Position numbers and translations under genes: made by a program. A model generated the notes under the pieces. The model searched no databases and was not told the origin of the DNA. It worked only from the letters and a program-made list of their open reading frames with translations. From NCBI GenBank assembly GCA_010672965.1, contig JAAHFN010000012.1, forward strand, positions 7,340-62,884: a stretch of 55,545 bases of DNA. Direction: 5' to 3'. Shown piece by piece: positions 17,932-27,086 of this stretch. This stretch comes from Oscillatoria sp. SIO1A7. GTDB taxonomy: Bacteria; Cyanobacteriota; Cyanobacteriia; Cyanobacteriales; Laspinemataceae. How positions within the stretch are numbered: position 1 is the stretch's first letter; each line of letters starts with the position of its first letter.

Positions 17932-19023
17932 CTATATAATGGGCAAAATAACGGTAAACGCAGTACCGGAACCGATTTTGCTCTTAACGGCAATGCTACC
18001 GCCGTGGATTTCGACGCATCTTTTTACAATAGTCAAACCCAAGCCCGTGCCGGGAATATTGCCGACATTACGACCTCGATGGAAAGACTGGAATAGCTGG
18101 TTTTGGTCTTCTAGGGTAATGCCAATCCCAGAATCCCGCACTTGAAATACTGCCGAATTATTTTGAAAAGCAAGTTCAAAATTAACTGGGCTATCTAGGG
18201 GAGAATACTTGAGAGCGTTAGAAAGTAAGTTTACGAACAATTGTCGCAATATTTTTTCATCCCACAATCCCCGGCTGCTGCCTGTAGAGGAAAAAAAGAC
18301 GGGGTGCTTATAGTTATCTATAAGTTGCAATTCTTCTACCAAGCTGCTCAAGAAAATATTCAAATCTACTGGCGCGGGCTGTAAGACCAGCTTGCCGGAT
18401 TCCGCTCTGCCGACAAGCAGTACGTCATCTAACAAGCTGGTCATATAGTCTATCGCCATTTGAATTCGTTGAAAATGCAAGTTTTCCCTTTCCTCATCTC
18501 CTTTAAATTTATAATGTCGCATTAATTCAATGGACATCTGAATCGTAGTCAGCGGATCGCGAAAATCGTGAGAAACCATAGAAATAAAGCTAGTTTTTAG
18601 AGCGCTAATCTCTCTTTGTTTTTCTAGGGCATGGCGGGTTGCGGCTTCTGCCTCATTTCGCCGCAGAGCAATTTCGATAGTAGTTTGCAGCTCTCGTTCT
18701 TCAAAAGGTTTTATCAGGTAGCCAAAAGGTTCGGTTGCCTTAGCTCGCTCCAAAGTTTTTGGGTCGGCATAGGCAGTGAGAAAGACCACGGGAGTCTGAA
18801 AAGAGTCCCGGATGACTTCTGCCGCTTCTATGCCATCTACATCCCCTTGCAAATTAATATCCATCAGCACCAAATCTGGCTGAAGCTCGGAGACAATTTC
18901 AATGGCTTGCTTTCCAGAAGGAACGATCGCAGGTACTTGATAGCCTAGAAGACGCAAAGCATCGGCCATTTCCTCAGCAACAATCATCTCATCCTCAACG
19001 ATGAGAATTTGAGTCGCAGCCAT
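17932..19023 (-). CDS. Hybrid response regulator-histidine kinase
   Basis: 363 residues: receiver (about 5-120) with phospho-acceptor Asp55 (LVLMDINLQ), then HisKA with His152 in MVSHDFRDPLT, then an HATPase with N-box NLLSNALKYS, DSGIGI and GTGLGLTIVKR. All key residues are present. It starts 4 bp after the stop of the 1303-residue kinase, with AGAGGA overlapping that stop region, so the two are co-transcribed and probably form one pathway: sensor first, receiver-kinase second. The output partner is not encoded nearby. Confidence 0.93.
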   Translation of the reverse strand: MAATQILIVEDEMIVAEEMADALRLLGYQVPAIVPSGKQAIEIVSELQPDLVLMDINLQGDVDGIEAAEVIRDSFQTPVVFLTAYADPKTLERAKATEPFGYLIKPFEERELQTTIEIALRRNEAEAATRHALEKQREISALKTSFISMVSHDFRDPLTTIQMSIELMRHYKFKGDEERENLHFQRIQMAIDYMTSLLDDVLLVGRAESGKLVLQPAPVDLNIFLSSLVEELQLIDNYKHPVFFSSTGSSRGLWDEKILRQLFVNLLSNALKYSPLDSPVNFELAFQNNSAVFQVRDSGIGITLEDQNQLFQSFHRGRNVGNIPGTGLGLTIVKRCVEIHGGSIAVKSKIGSGTAFTVILPII

Positions 19024-19027
19024 TTTA

Positions 19028-22000
19028 CTAAATCCTCTTGGTATATTTGGGCTCAGTAAATTTTAGCTCAAAAACCTTACCCATGTTGCGCTCTAAAGTT
19101 ACCCTTGCCCCTAGTTGAGAAGCGAGGGTGCGCACCAACCGCAATCCCAATGACTGAGTGCTTTCCCAGTCTATATGCGATGGCAGTCCCACCCCATTAT
19201 CCCCGACACCGAGCGAGAACTGCCCTGCTGCATCTCTATGCAGGTCGATGTGGATTTTACCCTCTGTGGCGAAGCCATTGAATGCGTATTTCAGAGAATT
19301 GGTGACTAGCTCGTTAATAATTAAACCGCAAGGAATGGCGGCATCAATACTCATAAATACATCACAGACATTCACTTCAAGTTTAATTCTTCTTGGATTC
19401 ACCCCATAGGAGCGTAACAAGTTAGAAGTCAGGTTGCGGATGTACTCTCCTTGATTAATCCGCGCCAAGTCTTGGGATTGATAGAGTTTTTGGTGAATAA
19501 GAGCCATAGAGTGGATGCGACTCTGGCTGTCCTCGAACATGGCTTGGATTCGCGTATCTTGGATGGAACGGGATTGCATTTTTAGCAAGCTGGAAATAAC
19601 CTGGAGATTATTTTTAACTCGATGGTGAATTTCTTTAAGCAGTACCTCTTTTTCTTGGACTGAGGCTTGGAGGAGTGCTTCGGCTTCTTTGCGATCGCTA
19701 ATGTCCCGAATAAAAATACAGTTATATTCCCTACCTTTAAACTCCAGATAATTCATCCGCATCTCTACCGGAAATTCTCTGCCATCCTTAGTCCGGTGCT
19801 GGGACTCCGCCTTCACCGAGCCCTCTTGCTTGAGCCGAGACCAATGCCCCGGCCAAGACGAAGCAGGATAGTTAGGGTCTATTTGCTGCATTCTCATCGA
19901 GAGCAATTCTGGCCGAGAATAACCCAGAGCCAGACAGGCAGCTTCATTAGCATAGATAAACCGTCCGTTTGGCTCTGTCCAAAGCACTGCATCCCCCGCC
20001 CGATCCACAGAAAACTGAGTTAGCGATAGTGCCTCTTCTGCTTCTTTTCGTTCGGTAATATCAATACCCATCAATACTGCTGCCGTACCTTGCTGGTATT
20101 TTTGGCATACCATCAAATAAGTTAGGCGGTTGTCATTAATTTCCGAGGTAATTTCCCGAGCGGCTTGCCCGATATCAGAGGCAAAAAACTCGCTAATAAA
20201 TTCTATAAAGTCTGGGCTAGTCTGCATAAAGCCTATTTTTTGGCCGACGAACGCTTCGCAAGGCAGATTAAAAGTATCGGCGAGGCGCTGGTTCACCCCG
20301 ATGTATCGCAAATCCGAATCTATCCAAGAAATAAATCCGGGCATCGCATCCCAGACTGCTTTGAGTTTGTCTCTGGCTTCTTGCAGCTCTGACTCGGCTT
20401 GCTTGCGATCGGTAATCTCGGCTAAATAGCCGACAATCTCCCCCGGTTTGCCATGTTCCGATAGCACCAATTTCAGCTCGTCCCGCAGCCAGCGATAGGT
20501 GCCGTCTTTATGTCGAAACCGATATTCCTGAGCTATTGCCTTTTCTTTTTGCAGGCATAGTCGCTTTTCTAGAACTTGCTCCAGGTCTTCCGGGTGGATA
20601 TGGGACATCCAGAATAGGGAGTCGACGCTAAATTCTGCCGCCGCATACCCCAAAAGCGAGACTACATTCTCGCTGATGAAAGTGATGCCGTAATCTGGTT
20701 GCGGCTTGCAGGTGTAGATGGCTGCTGGGCTAGAGGAGAGCAAGTAGCGCAGTCTTTCTTCGCTAGCGAGCAGGGCTTCCTGCGATCGCTTCATTTCTGT
20801 TTCCACTCGCTGCCGTTCTAATTCCGCTGCCGCCCGCGCAGCAAAAATGCTGAGAATAGATTTGGCTCGCCCGCCATCAGGAATAGTTTCGTCATGGACG
20901 ACGCAAATATGACCGATGGGCTGGCCGGACGTATCTAAAAGCCTAGCTCCCAAATAACTCCTTGCCTTCATCGCCGCCAAGTTCCGGTCTTTGGGAAACC
21001 TTTCCCGAGCCTTATCAGGGTAGTAGCGCATGCCTTCTTTGATTACTATTTGGCAAGCGGTGTTATCCAGTTCGTACTCGCCTATTTCTGCCATAGGAGG
21101 ATTGCCCCAAATGGAAATAACCCGCAGTTTTTGGCATTCTTGGCCGACCAATTCCGTCACCAAGGCATAACGAACTTCTAGTGCCGATGCAATCTCGCGA
21201 ACCAGGGCTGGGAAAAATTTTTCTCCTACTACCGAGGCCGTTCCTGCTACCAAACTTTGTAGGGCTTCTTGGGTGCGGCGGCGATCGCTAATATCCGTTG
21301 CCGTACCCAGAATCTGCTCTGGTTTTCCCTGCTTATTTCGCTCGAAAACCACATTTCGGCTGCGAAACCAGCGCCATTCTCCAAGAGCATTTTTCATCCG
21401 GCATTCTATTTCTACAGTCTCGCCATCGGCAGCAACGGCTAATCGTTTCTTGAGGTAGTCTAGTAGCGGTCGGTCTTCTGGGTGAAGATTGTTCGCCAAA
21501 AATGCGCATCCTGCTTCTTGGATGCTTTCTGGAGAAACCCCCAAAAAATTCACTGCTTGGCGATTTACATATATATTGCGCTCCCTAATAAAATCGTAGA
21601 GGTACAAGATATTGGGTGTGGTGTCGGCAATATTGGCGATGAAGCGCTGATTTTCTTGGAAAGCTGTTTCTATAACTCGGCTTGCTGCTACTTCTGCCTG
21701 CAATTTGTCGAACGCCTTTTCTAGTTGTGCAGTCCGCTCTCGAACTCTATCTTCTAGCTCTTGGTTTAGTTTTTGCACCGCTGCTGTTGCCCGGTTGCGC
21801 TCCGATGCTTCTAATGCCAATCCAACCAAATCCGTTAGAGAGCCAATAAAGTTGCGTTCGTCCAAAGTAAAATCACGCTCTGGACGAGATTCGCACCTAA
21901 ATACCGCTACCATTTTGCCTGCGAGCATAACAGGCACATCTAATATAGAAGCGATTCCAAAGGGTGCTAGGTACGATTGCCATTCACAAGTTCTCGGATC

Positions 22001-22939
22001 TCTGCGGGCATCCCGCGCAGCAATCGTACTTTCCTCTGCCAAAGCTTGGAAATAAGCGGGATAGTCGGCGAGCGAGATTCGGACAGTAGTATCTATGGCA
22101 GTATTTACTTTAGGAGACTTCTGGGAAAGAAAGTACCGATTCCCCTCCTGGGAGGGGTTGGGGTGGGTTTTTCCCGGGTCGCAGTACCCACCCCCAACCC
22201 CCTCCCAGGAGGGGGCATCGCGCTCCGATCCTCTGGTACTTTTATTACCAGAAATCACCTTAGTATTTACAGCAGTATTTACAGCGGCAGGGCGATCGCG
22301 CTTGGGCAGTTTCGTAGGAGAATAGCCCCCTTGATAAAGGGCCTTGCAGACAAGTTGCTTGCGATCGTCTCTGTAAAACCAAATGCTAGCTCGGGCAGTT
22401 TCCAGGGTGCGAGCGGCAGCAGAGACTATTTCTTGCAGCGCCGCATCCAAATCCCCACTGCTAAAAGTTTTGCTGCGCGCCAGCTTCAGCAGCACCTGGT
22501 TTTGTTTTTGCAGGCGTTCTTCTGCAGTTGGGCGCATCTGCTGGGCTTTGAGCTTTTTTAATTCCACGGCTCTGGCGATCGCCCTGCCGAGACCTTCTAG
22601 CTTATTCTCCAGCAAATAATCCGCCGCGCCCTGCTTCATGCATTCGACTGCTTCTTCTACATTATTTTCCCCTTTAATAATAATGAACGGAATATCCAAA
22701 CCCCGCGATCGCATGAGTGCTAAGGCGCGTGTGGCTTTCAGCTCGGGCAGTTCGTGCTTCGAGACTATAACATCCCAATCCCCCACGAGCTGAGCTAAGT
22801 ATTCTTGCTCAGTCTCCACCCGGCACCACTGCGGCGCAAATCCCGCTTGCTCCAGGTAACGGATTGTAATTTCAGCCTCTGTTAGCGAATCCTCGATAAT
22901 TAAAGTGCGAATGCTTAAAGTCCAGATGCAGGTCGGCAT
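19028..22939 (-). CDS. Multi-domain PAS/GAF sensor histidine kinase (HisKA_2) with a degenerate receiver
   Basis: 1303 residues. Domains in order: receiver-like (about 8-125), GAF (145-370), coiled linker, PAS (425-545), GAF (555-705), three PAS (about 725-845, 850-960, 970-1085), HisKA_2 with EIHHRVKNNLQVISSLL, and HATPase (NELVTNSLKYAF, GDNGVGLP). In the receiver the phospho-acceptor position reads VIVSKHELP: Lys replaces Asp. Around residues 240-300 the first GAF holds an in-frame interspersed repeat (HPNPSQEG) plus VNTA-type repeats. HisKA_2 kinases commonly sense light or redox in cyanobacteria, but no bilin Cys motif is obvious. Paired with the gene at 17932-19023. Confidence 0.93.
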   Translation of the reverse strand: MPTCIWTLSIRTLIIEDSLTEAEITIRYLEQAGFAPQWCRVETEQEYLAQLVGDWDVIVSKHELPELKATRALALMRSRGLDIPFIIIKGENNVEEAVECMKQGAADYLLENKLEGLGRAIARAVELKKLKAQQMRPTAEERLQKQNQVLLKLARSKTFSSGDLDAALQEIVSAAARTLETARASIWFYRDDRKQLVCKALYQGGYSPTKLPKRDRPAAVNTAVNTKVISGNKSTRGSERDAPSWEGVGGGYCDPGKTHPNPSQEGNRYFLSQKSPKVNTAIDTTVRISLADYPAYFQALAEESTIAARDARRDPRTCEWQSYLAPFGIASILDVPVMLAGKMVAVFRCESRPERDFTLDERNFIGSLTDLVGLALEASERNRATAAVQKLNQELEDRVRERTAQLEKAFDKLQAEVAASRVIETAFQENQRFIANIADTTPNILYLYDFIRERNIYVNRQAVNFLGVSPESIQEAGCAFLANNLHPEDRPLLDYLKKRLAVAADGETVEIECRMKNALGEWRWFRSRNVVFERNKQGKPEQILGTATDISDRRRTQEALQSLVAGTASVVGEKFFPALVREIASALEVRYALVTELVGQECQKLRVISIWGNPPMAEIGEYELDNTACQIVIKEGMRYYPDKARERFPKDRNLAAMKARSYLGARLLDTSGQPIGHICVVHDETIPDGGRAKSILSIFAARAAAELERQRVETEMKRSQEALLASEERLRYLLSSSPAAIYTCKPQPDYGITFISENVVSLLGYAAAEFSVDSLFWMSHIHPEDLEQVLEKRLCLQKEKAIAQEYRFRHKDGTYRWLRDELKLVLSEHGKPGEIVGYLAEITDRKQAESELQEARDKLKAVWDAMPGFISWIDSDLRYIGVNQRLADTFNLPCEAFVGQKIGFMQTSPDFIEFISEFFASDIGQAAREITSEINDNRLTYLMVCQKYQQGTAAVLMGIDITERKEAEEALSLTQFSVDRAGDAVLWTEPNGRFIYANEAACLALGYSRPELLSMRMQQIDPNYPASSWPGHWSRLKQEGSVKAESQHRTKDGREFPVEMRMNYLEFKGREYNCIFIRDISDRKEAEALLQASVQEKEVLLKEIHHRVKNNLQVISSLLKMQSRSIQDTRIQAMFEDSQSRIHSMALIHQKLYQSQDLARINQGEYIRNLTSNLLRSYGVNPRRIKLEVNVCDVFMSIDAAIPCGLIINELVTNSLKYAFNGFATEGKIHIDLHRDAAGQFSLGVGDNGVGLPSHIDWESTQSLGLRLVRTLASQLGARVTLERNMGKVFELKFTEPKYTKRI
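22118..22232. repeat. In-frame interspersed repeat inside the first GAF domain
   Basis: The arms CCCCTCCTGGGAGGGG-TTGG and CCAACCCCCTCCCAGGAGGG enclose a short GTACCCA segment. It is related to 11166-11255 and to the tamB insert at 2398-2480. The frame is kept. Confidence 0.72.
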
Positions 22940-22996
22940 GATGGATTTTTTATTGGCCCCTATTATAATGATGGGTCTGGCACCCTTACCTCCTAT

Positions 22997-23098
22997 TGTG
23001 ACCAGCCGTTTCTACAGTCGCCAATTGGTTAACATTTTGTAATGCCAAATGTGACCAGCCGTTTCTACAGTCGCCAATTGGTTAACATTTTGTAATGC
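22997..23098. repeat. 53-bp direct repeat between divergent genes
   Basis: Two nearly exact copies starting GTGACCAGCCGTTTCTACAG at 22998 and 23051. They lie in the 229-bp spacer between the kinase (minus) and the pseudokinase-WD40 gene (plus), where the promoters of both must be. Confidence 0.8.
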
Positions 23099-23168
23099 AA
23101 AAAAAAATGCCACAATCAAACCTAGCCATCTCAATCCCCTACAGCCCACAGCCCACACCCCTACCCCT

Positions 23169-26100
23169 ATGATTTGCTGCCTGAACCCCGACTGCCAGAA
23201 TCCTCCCCATGCCGAGGGCACCAATTTCTGCACCAACTGCGGCACGCGGATGGTGCTGCTCAAAAAGCGATATCGTCCCCTAAAGTCCCTAGGAGGCGAT
23301 AGATTGGGCAAAACCTACTTGGCTGAAGATATCGCCAAGGATAGGGAATGCGTTATCCAGCAACTGGCCCTAGAATTTTGGCAAGTGGAAGAACGCCACT
23401 TGCCAAAGGAAAGATTCGAGCAGCAAGCGCGGCGCAGACAAGAAGGGGAAAGGGATAAGATTCCCAAAGTTTTGGCTTACTTTGAGGAAAGGGAATCCCT
23501 GTACTTAGTGCAGGATTATGTCCAAGGACAGAATTTGCGAGAAGAGCTAAAACAGCAGGGGATATTTAGCGAAACTCAGGTCCGAGAAATATGGCGCTAT
23601 TTGTTAAAAATCCTTAAAGTAGCCCACGATCGCCATATTGTTCATCGGGACATCAAACCAGAGAATATCATTCGCGCCCACCCTTCAACCCCCCTCCGGG
23701 AAGGCGAACTCGCTGCCGCCGATTCCCTCTCGGGAGAAGAACTCAGCTCTCCAACTATCTTACCAGAAAAAAAACCGAGGGAATGGGTGCTAGTCGGTTT
23801 TGACTTGGGCAAACCAACCGTCTCAAATTTTTCATCTTTATTCTCTCCTACATCCAATCCCGCTAGTCAAAAGCCCAGTTCGCCAATTCCCAATCCACTT
23901 TTTACTCCCGAGCCTGCTAAGACTGCATTCGGCTATCGGGCGATGGAGCTGCAAAAAGGGAAAGCAACTCCGGCAAGCGACTTATATAGTTTGGGTTGCG
24001 TCGGCTTTTATCTTCTTACTGGCGTCGATCCTTTGGAACTGTGGAGAATGGAGGGATATGCTTGGACTTCTCGCTGGCGATCGCATCTGGAACAGCCAGC
24101 CAGCCAGGAGCTGGTAGGTATTCTGGATAAGCTGCTCCAGCCAAAAGTCGCTCTTCGCTATCAGTCTGTAGAAGAAGTTTTGGCAGACTTGGATATCGAG
24201 CCTGGATCGCAAAAGGCGCAACCTACAACCGGGCCGGTTCCCGAAAGCGAAGAGGTATTGCCAGGAGAATCGGCTCTAAAAGAGGAAGCAACAGAAGAGC
24301 TGGAAGATCTATTGCCAGAACCAGTAAAGGCAGAGACAATAGCAAAAGCAGCAGCGCCAAAAACCTTATCTCCAGAAACAGTATCTCCAGAAACTCTATC
24401 CCCGCCGGTTCCCGAAAGCGAAGAGGTATTGCCAGGAGAATCGGCTCTAAAAGAGGAAGCAACAGAAGAGCCGGAAGATTTATGGCGATCGCAACTCGCA
24501 TTTTCAGAAACAGTATCTCCAGAAACAGCATCTCCAGAAACGCCGCTTCCCGAAAGCTTGCAGGTATTGCCAGGAGAATCGGCTAGAAAAGAGGAACAAA
24601 CAGAAGAGGTATTGCCAGGAGAATCGGCTAGAAAAGAGGAAGCAACAGAAGAAGCAACAGAAGAGCCGGAAGATTTATGGCGAGAACCAGCAAAGGCACA
24701 GACAATAGCAAAAGCAGCAGCGCCACTCGCATTTTCAGAAGCAGCATCTCCAGAAACTCTATCCCCGCCGCTTACCGAAAGCGAAGAGGTATTGCCAGGA
24801 GAATCGGCTCTAAAAGAGGAAGCAACAGAAGAGCCGGAAGATTTATGGCGATCGCCAGCAAAGGCGGAGGCAATTGCAAAAGCAGCAGCGCCACTCGCAT
24901 TTTCAGAAACAGTATCTCCAGAAACGCTATCCCCGCCGCTTACCGAAAGCGAAGAGGTATTGCCAGGAGAATCGGCTAGAAAAGAGGAAGCAACAGAAGA
25001 GGTATTGCCAGGAGAAACAGCTCTAAAACAGGAGGCAACAGAAGAGCCGGAAGATTTATGGCGAGAACCAGCAAAGGCACAGACAATTGCCAAAGCAGCA
25101 GCTCCAGAAACAGCAGCTCCAGAAACAGTATCTCCAGAAGTAGGAGCGCCAGAAGCACTAAAAGCGGAACCAATAGCAAAAGCAGCGCCGCCAGAAACAG
25201 TATCTCCAGAAACAGCAGCTCCAGAAACAGCAGCTCCAGAAACAGCAGCTCCAGAAACAGTATCTCCAGAAGTAGGAGCGCCAGAAGCACTAAAAGCGGA
25301 ACCAATAGCAAAAGCAGCGCCGCCAGAAACCGTATCTCCAGAAACCGTATCTCCAGAAACAGCAGCTCCAGAAACCGTATCCCCAGAAACAGTATCTCCA
25401 GAAGTAGGAGCGCCAGAAGCACTAAAAGCGGAACCAATAGCAAAAGCAGCGCCGCGACAAACGCTATCCCCAGAAACCGTATCTCCAGAAACAGCAGCTC
25501 CAGAAACCGTATCCCCAGAAACCGTATCTTCTGAAGCAGAAAAAGCGGAAGCAATAGCAAAGCCAATAGCAGAAGCAGAACCAATAGCAGAACCAAAGGC
25601 GGTCGATCTTGCTTTATTTCCAGTGGATGTATCTGAGGGAAGGGTATCTGAGGAATCGCCACCAGAGATAGCGCCGAGTAAGAGCGAATTAGAAGAAGAC
25701 ATAGCCGAACGAAAAGTTCAGCGCTTGGCAATAAGAAGGAGAAGGAAGGCAAGGTTTCAAAAGAAATTGGTTGCCGCTATTGCCGTACTGGTTTCCGGGG
25801 GATTGGCAGTGGCTGCCATTGGGGAACTGAACCGTCGCGGGGGTTTTGCAGTTTTTGGCAAGAGCAAGAATGTATTTTATAAAAAAGTAGCGATCGCCAA
25901 TACCCTCAGCGCCCATACCGACGCAGTTAATGCAGTTGCTATTACCCCAGACGGCAAAAATCTAATCAGTGCCAGCAGCGACAACACTATCGGTATTTGG
26001 AATCTCAAGACGGGAAAACTGGAAAAAACTCTCACCGGCCATACATACTTACTTAATTGTCTCGCTACTAGCGCTGATGGAAAAATTATCGCCAGCGGAG

Positions 26101-26765
26101 GATTCGACAAAACTATCAGGATTTGGAATCTGGATACCGGAGAACTGATGCAGACGATTTCCCGCAATTCCGTCGGTATTGATGCCCTAGCCATTAGCCC
26201 TGACGGTCAAACATTAGCTGCTGGCAGTAGCAGGCACATTAAAATATGGAATGCGAAAACTGGTAGGCTGCACCATAAGCTCATCGCCCATAAAAGCTGG
26301 ATCGGCGCTCTAGGGATTAGCCCCGATGGCCAAACTCTGGTTAGCGGCAGTTTAGACGGAAAGATTAAAATCTGGAATCTGCCTGCCGGAAAACTGGAGA
26401 AAACCCTCAGCGGAACAATTGAGGCTATTAATTCTCTGGCAATTAGTCCCGATGGAGAAACCTTCGCGGCTGGGGGGGTCAGCGGCAAAGTCGAGATCTG
26501 GCATCTGCCAAGCGGGAAATTGCAAAAAACTCTGAGCGCCCATAGCAGCGCGGTTAATTCCCTAACTACGAGCGCTGATGGTAAAACTCTTATTAGCGGC
26601 GGTCGGGATAGCACCATTAAAATTTGGAATCCCAAAACCGGCAAGCTCCTGCTTGCGATCGCCTCCCAAAAAAACGGAGTTAATTCCGTCGCCATCAGCC
26701 CGGACGGACGGATCTTAGCCAGCGGAAGTGGGGATAAAACCATCCAGATTTGGCAGTTGCCCTAG
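23169..26765 (+). CDS. Zinc-ribbon / kinase-like / WD40 membrane protein, probable pseudokinase
   Basis: 1198 residues. An N-terminal zinc ribbon (Cys 4, 9, 21, 24) is followed by a Ser/Thr-kinase fold (about 34-345): the glycine loop is degenerate (LGGDRLGKTYLAED), the beta-3 Lys position reads VIQQL (Gln), the catalytic loop HRDIKPEN is intact at 159-166, but the DFG motif reads GFD (210-212). Two of the three key catalytic sites are therefore altered. A low-complexity Pro/Glu/Thr region (about 360-840) follows, with repeats of VLPGESALKEEATEEPEDLW and PETVSPETAAPET types. Then come one membrane helix (KKLVAAIAVLVSGGLAVAAI) and seven WD40 repeats forming a likely periplasmic or lumenal propeller. 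The start ATG lacks a clear Shine-Dalgarno site. Confidence 0.88.
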   Translation: MICCLNPDCQNPPHAEGTNFCTNCGTRMVLLKKRYRPLKSLGGDRLGKTYLAEDIAKDRECVIQQLALEFWQVEERHLPKERFEQQARRRQEGERDKIPKVLAYFEERESLYLVQDYVQGQNLREELKQQGIFSETQVREIWRYLLKILKVAHDRHIVHRDIKPENIIRAHPSTPLREGELAAADSLSGEELSSPTILPEKKPREWVLVGFDLGKPTVSNFSSLFSPTSNPASQKPSSPIPNPLFTPEPAKTAFGYRAMELQKGKATPASDLYSLGCVGFYLLTGVDPLELWRMEGYAWTSRWRSHLEQPASQELVGILDKLLQPKVALRYQSVEEVLADLDIEPGSQKAQPTTGPVPESEEVLPGESALKEEATEELEDLLPEPVKAETIAKAAAPKTLSPETVSPETLSPPVPESEEVLPGESALKEEATEEPEDLWRSQLAFSETVSPETASPETPLPESLQVLPGESARKEEQTEEVLPGESARKEEATEEATEEPEDLWREPAKAQTIAKAAAPLAFSEAASPETLSPPLTESEEVLPGESALKEEATEEPEDLWRSPAKAEAIAKAAAPLAFSETVSPETLSPPLTESEEVLPGESARKEEATEEVLPGETALKQEATEEPEDLWREPAKAQTIAKAAAPETAAPETVSPEVGAPEALKAEPIAKAAPPETVSPETAAPETAAPETAAPETVSPEVGAPEALKAEPIAKAAPPETVSPETVSPETAAPETVSPETVSPEVGAPEALKAEPIAKAAPRQTLSPETVSPETAAPETVSPETVSSEAEKAEAIAKPIAEAEPIAEPKAVDLALFPVDVSEGRVSEESPPEIAPSKSELEEDIAERKVQRLAIRRRRKARFQKKLVAAIAVLVSGGLAVAAIGELNRRGGFAVFGKSKNVFYKKVAIANTLSAHTDAVNAVAITPDGKNLISASSDNTIGIWNLKTGKLEKTLTGHTYLLNCLATSADGKIIASGGFDKTIRIWNLDTGELMQTISRNSVGIDALAISPDGQTLAAGSSRHIKIWNAKTGRLHHKLIAHKSWIGALGISPDGQTLVSGSLDGKIKIWNLPAGKLEKTLSGTIEAINSLAISPDGETFAAGGVSGKVEIWHLPSGKLQKTLSAHSSAVNSLTTSADGKTLISGGRDSTIKIWNPKTGKLLLAIASQKNGVNSVAISPDGRILASGSGDKTIQIWQLP
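24241..25560 (+). repeat. Coding low-complexity repeat array (PETVSPE / EEVLPGES)
   Basis: Multiple DNA-level copies of a GAAGAGGTATTGCCAGGAGA block and of 12- to 15-bp CCAGAAAC(A)GTATCT units. Copy number is likely unstable. The opposite strand is open over 1.5 kb for compositional reasons and is not a gene. Confidence 0.85.
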
Positions 26766-27086
26766 TGGGGAGCCGCCTACGGAGTGTGGGGGGCAGGGGG
26801 CAGGGGCAGGGGGCAAGGGGGCAGGGGGACAAAGAAGAGGCTTTCCCCGGGTCTCCCAGTTCCCGGGTCTCCAAATTTTCTGGTTCCCAATTTCCTGGTC
26901 CCCTGGTCTTAGGGGTGTGTTTTTTAGATTTGGCATTCTTAAGAGGTATCGACCCGGGGCGTAGGGGCGACAGCATTCCCGAGACAGCCTTTGCTCTCTT
27001 GCGCAAAAATTACGTTATTGGAATGCTTCGCCCCAGAAACCCATGCAGCAAGAGCGATCGCCTCAAAAAGGAGGATTATAAAAAAT
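26766..27086. other. Spacer with G-rich tract and core palindromic element
   Basis: 26780-26835 is a run of GGGGGCA-type repeats with quadruplex potential. 26850-26910 holds CCGGGTCTCC-like repeats and 26961-27034 a GGGGCGACAGCAT element. Then comes the short repeat ending AAAAAGGAGGAT that may supply the ribosome site of the next gene. Confidence 0.65.
26961..27034. repeat. GGGGCGACAGCAT...ATGCTTCGCCCC palindromic element (core form)
   Basis: GGGGCGACAGCATTCCCGAG pairs with GGAATGCTTCGCCCC across about 40 bases. Same family as 15636-15708. Confidence 0.72.

Noticed and set aside
24161-25702. A 513-residue open frame on the minus strand inside the kinase-WD40 gene
   Set aside because: It is the mirror of the PET/EEA low-complexity repeat; composition alone keeps the frame open, and the plus-strand frame has real domains on both sides.
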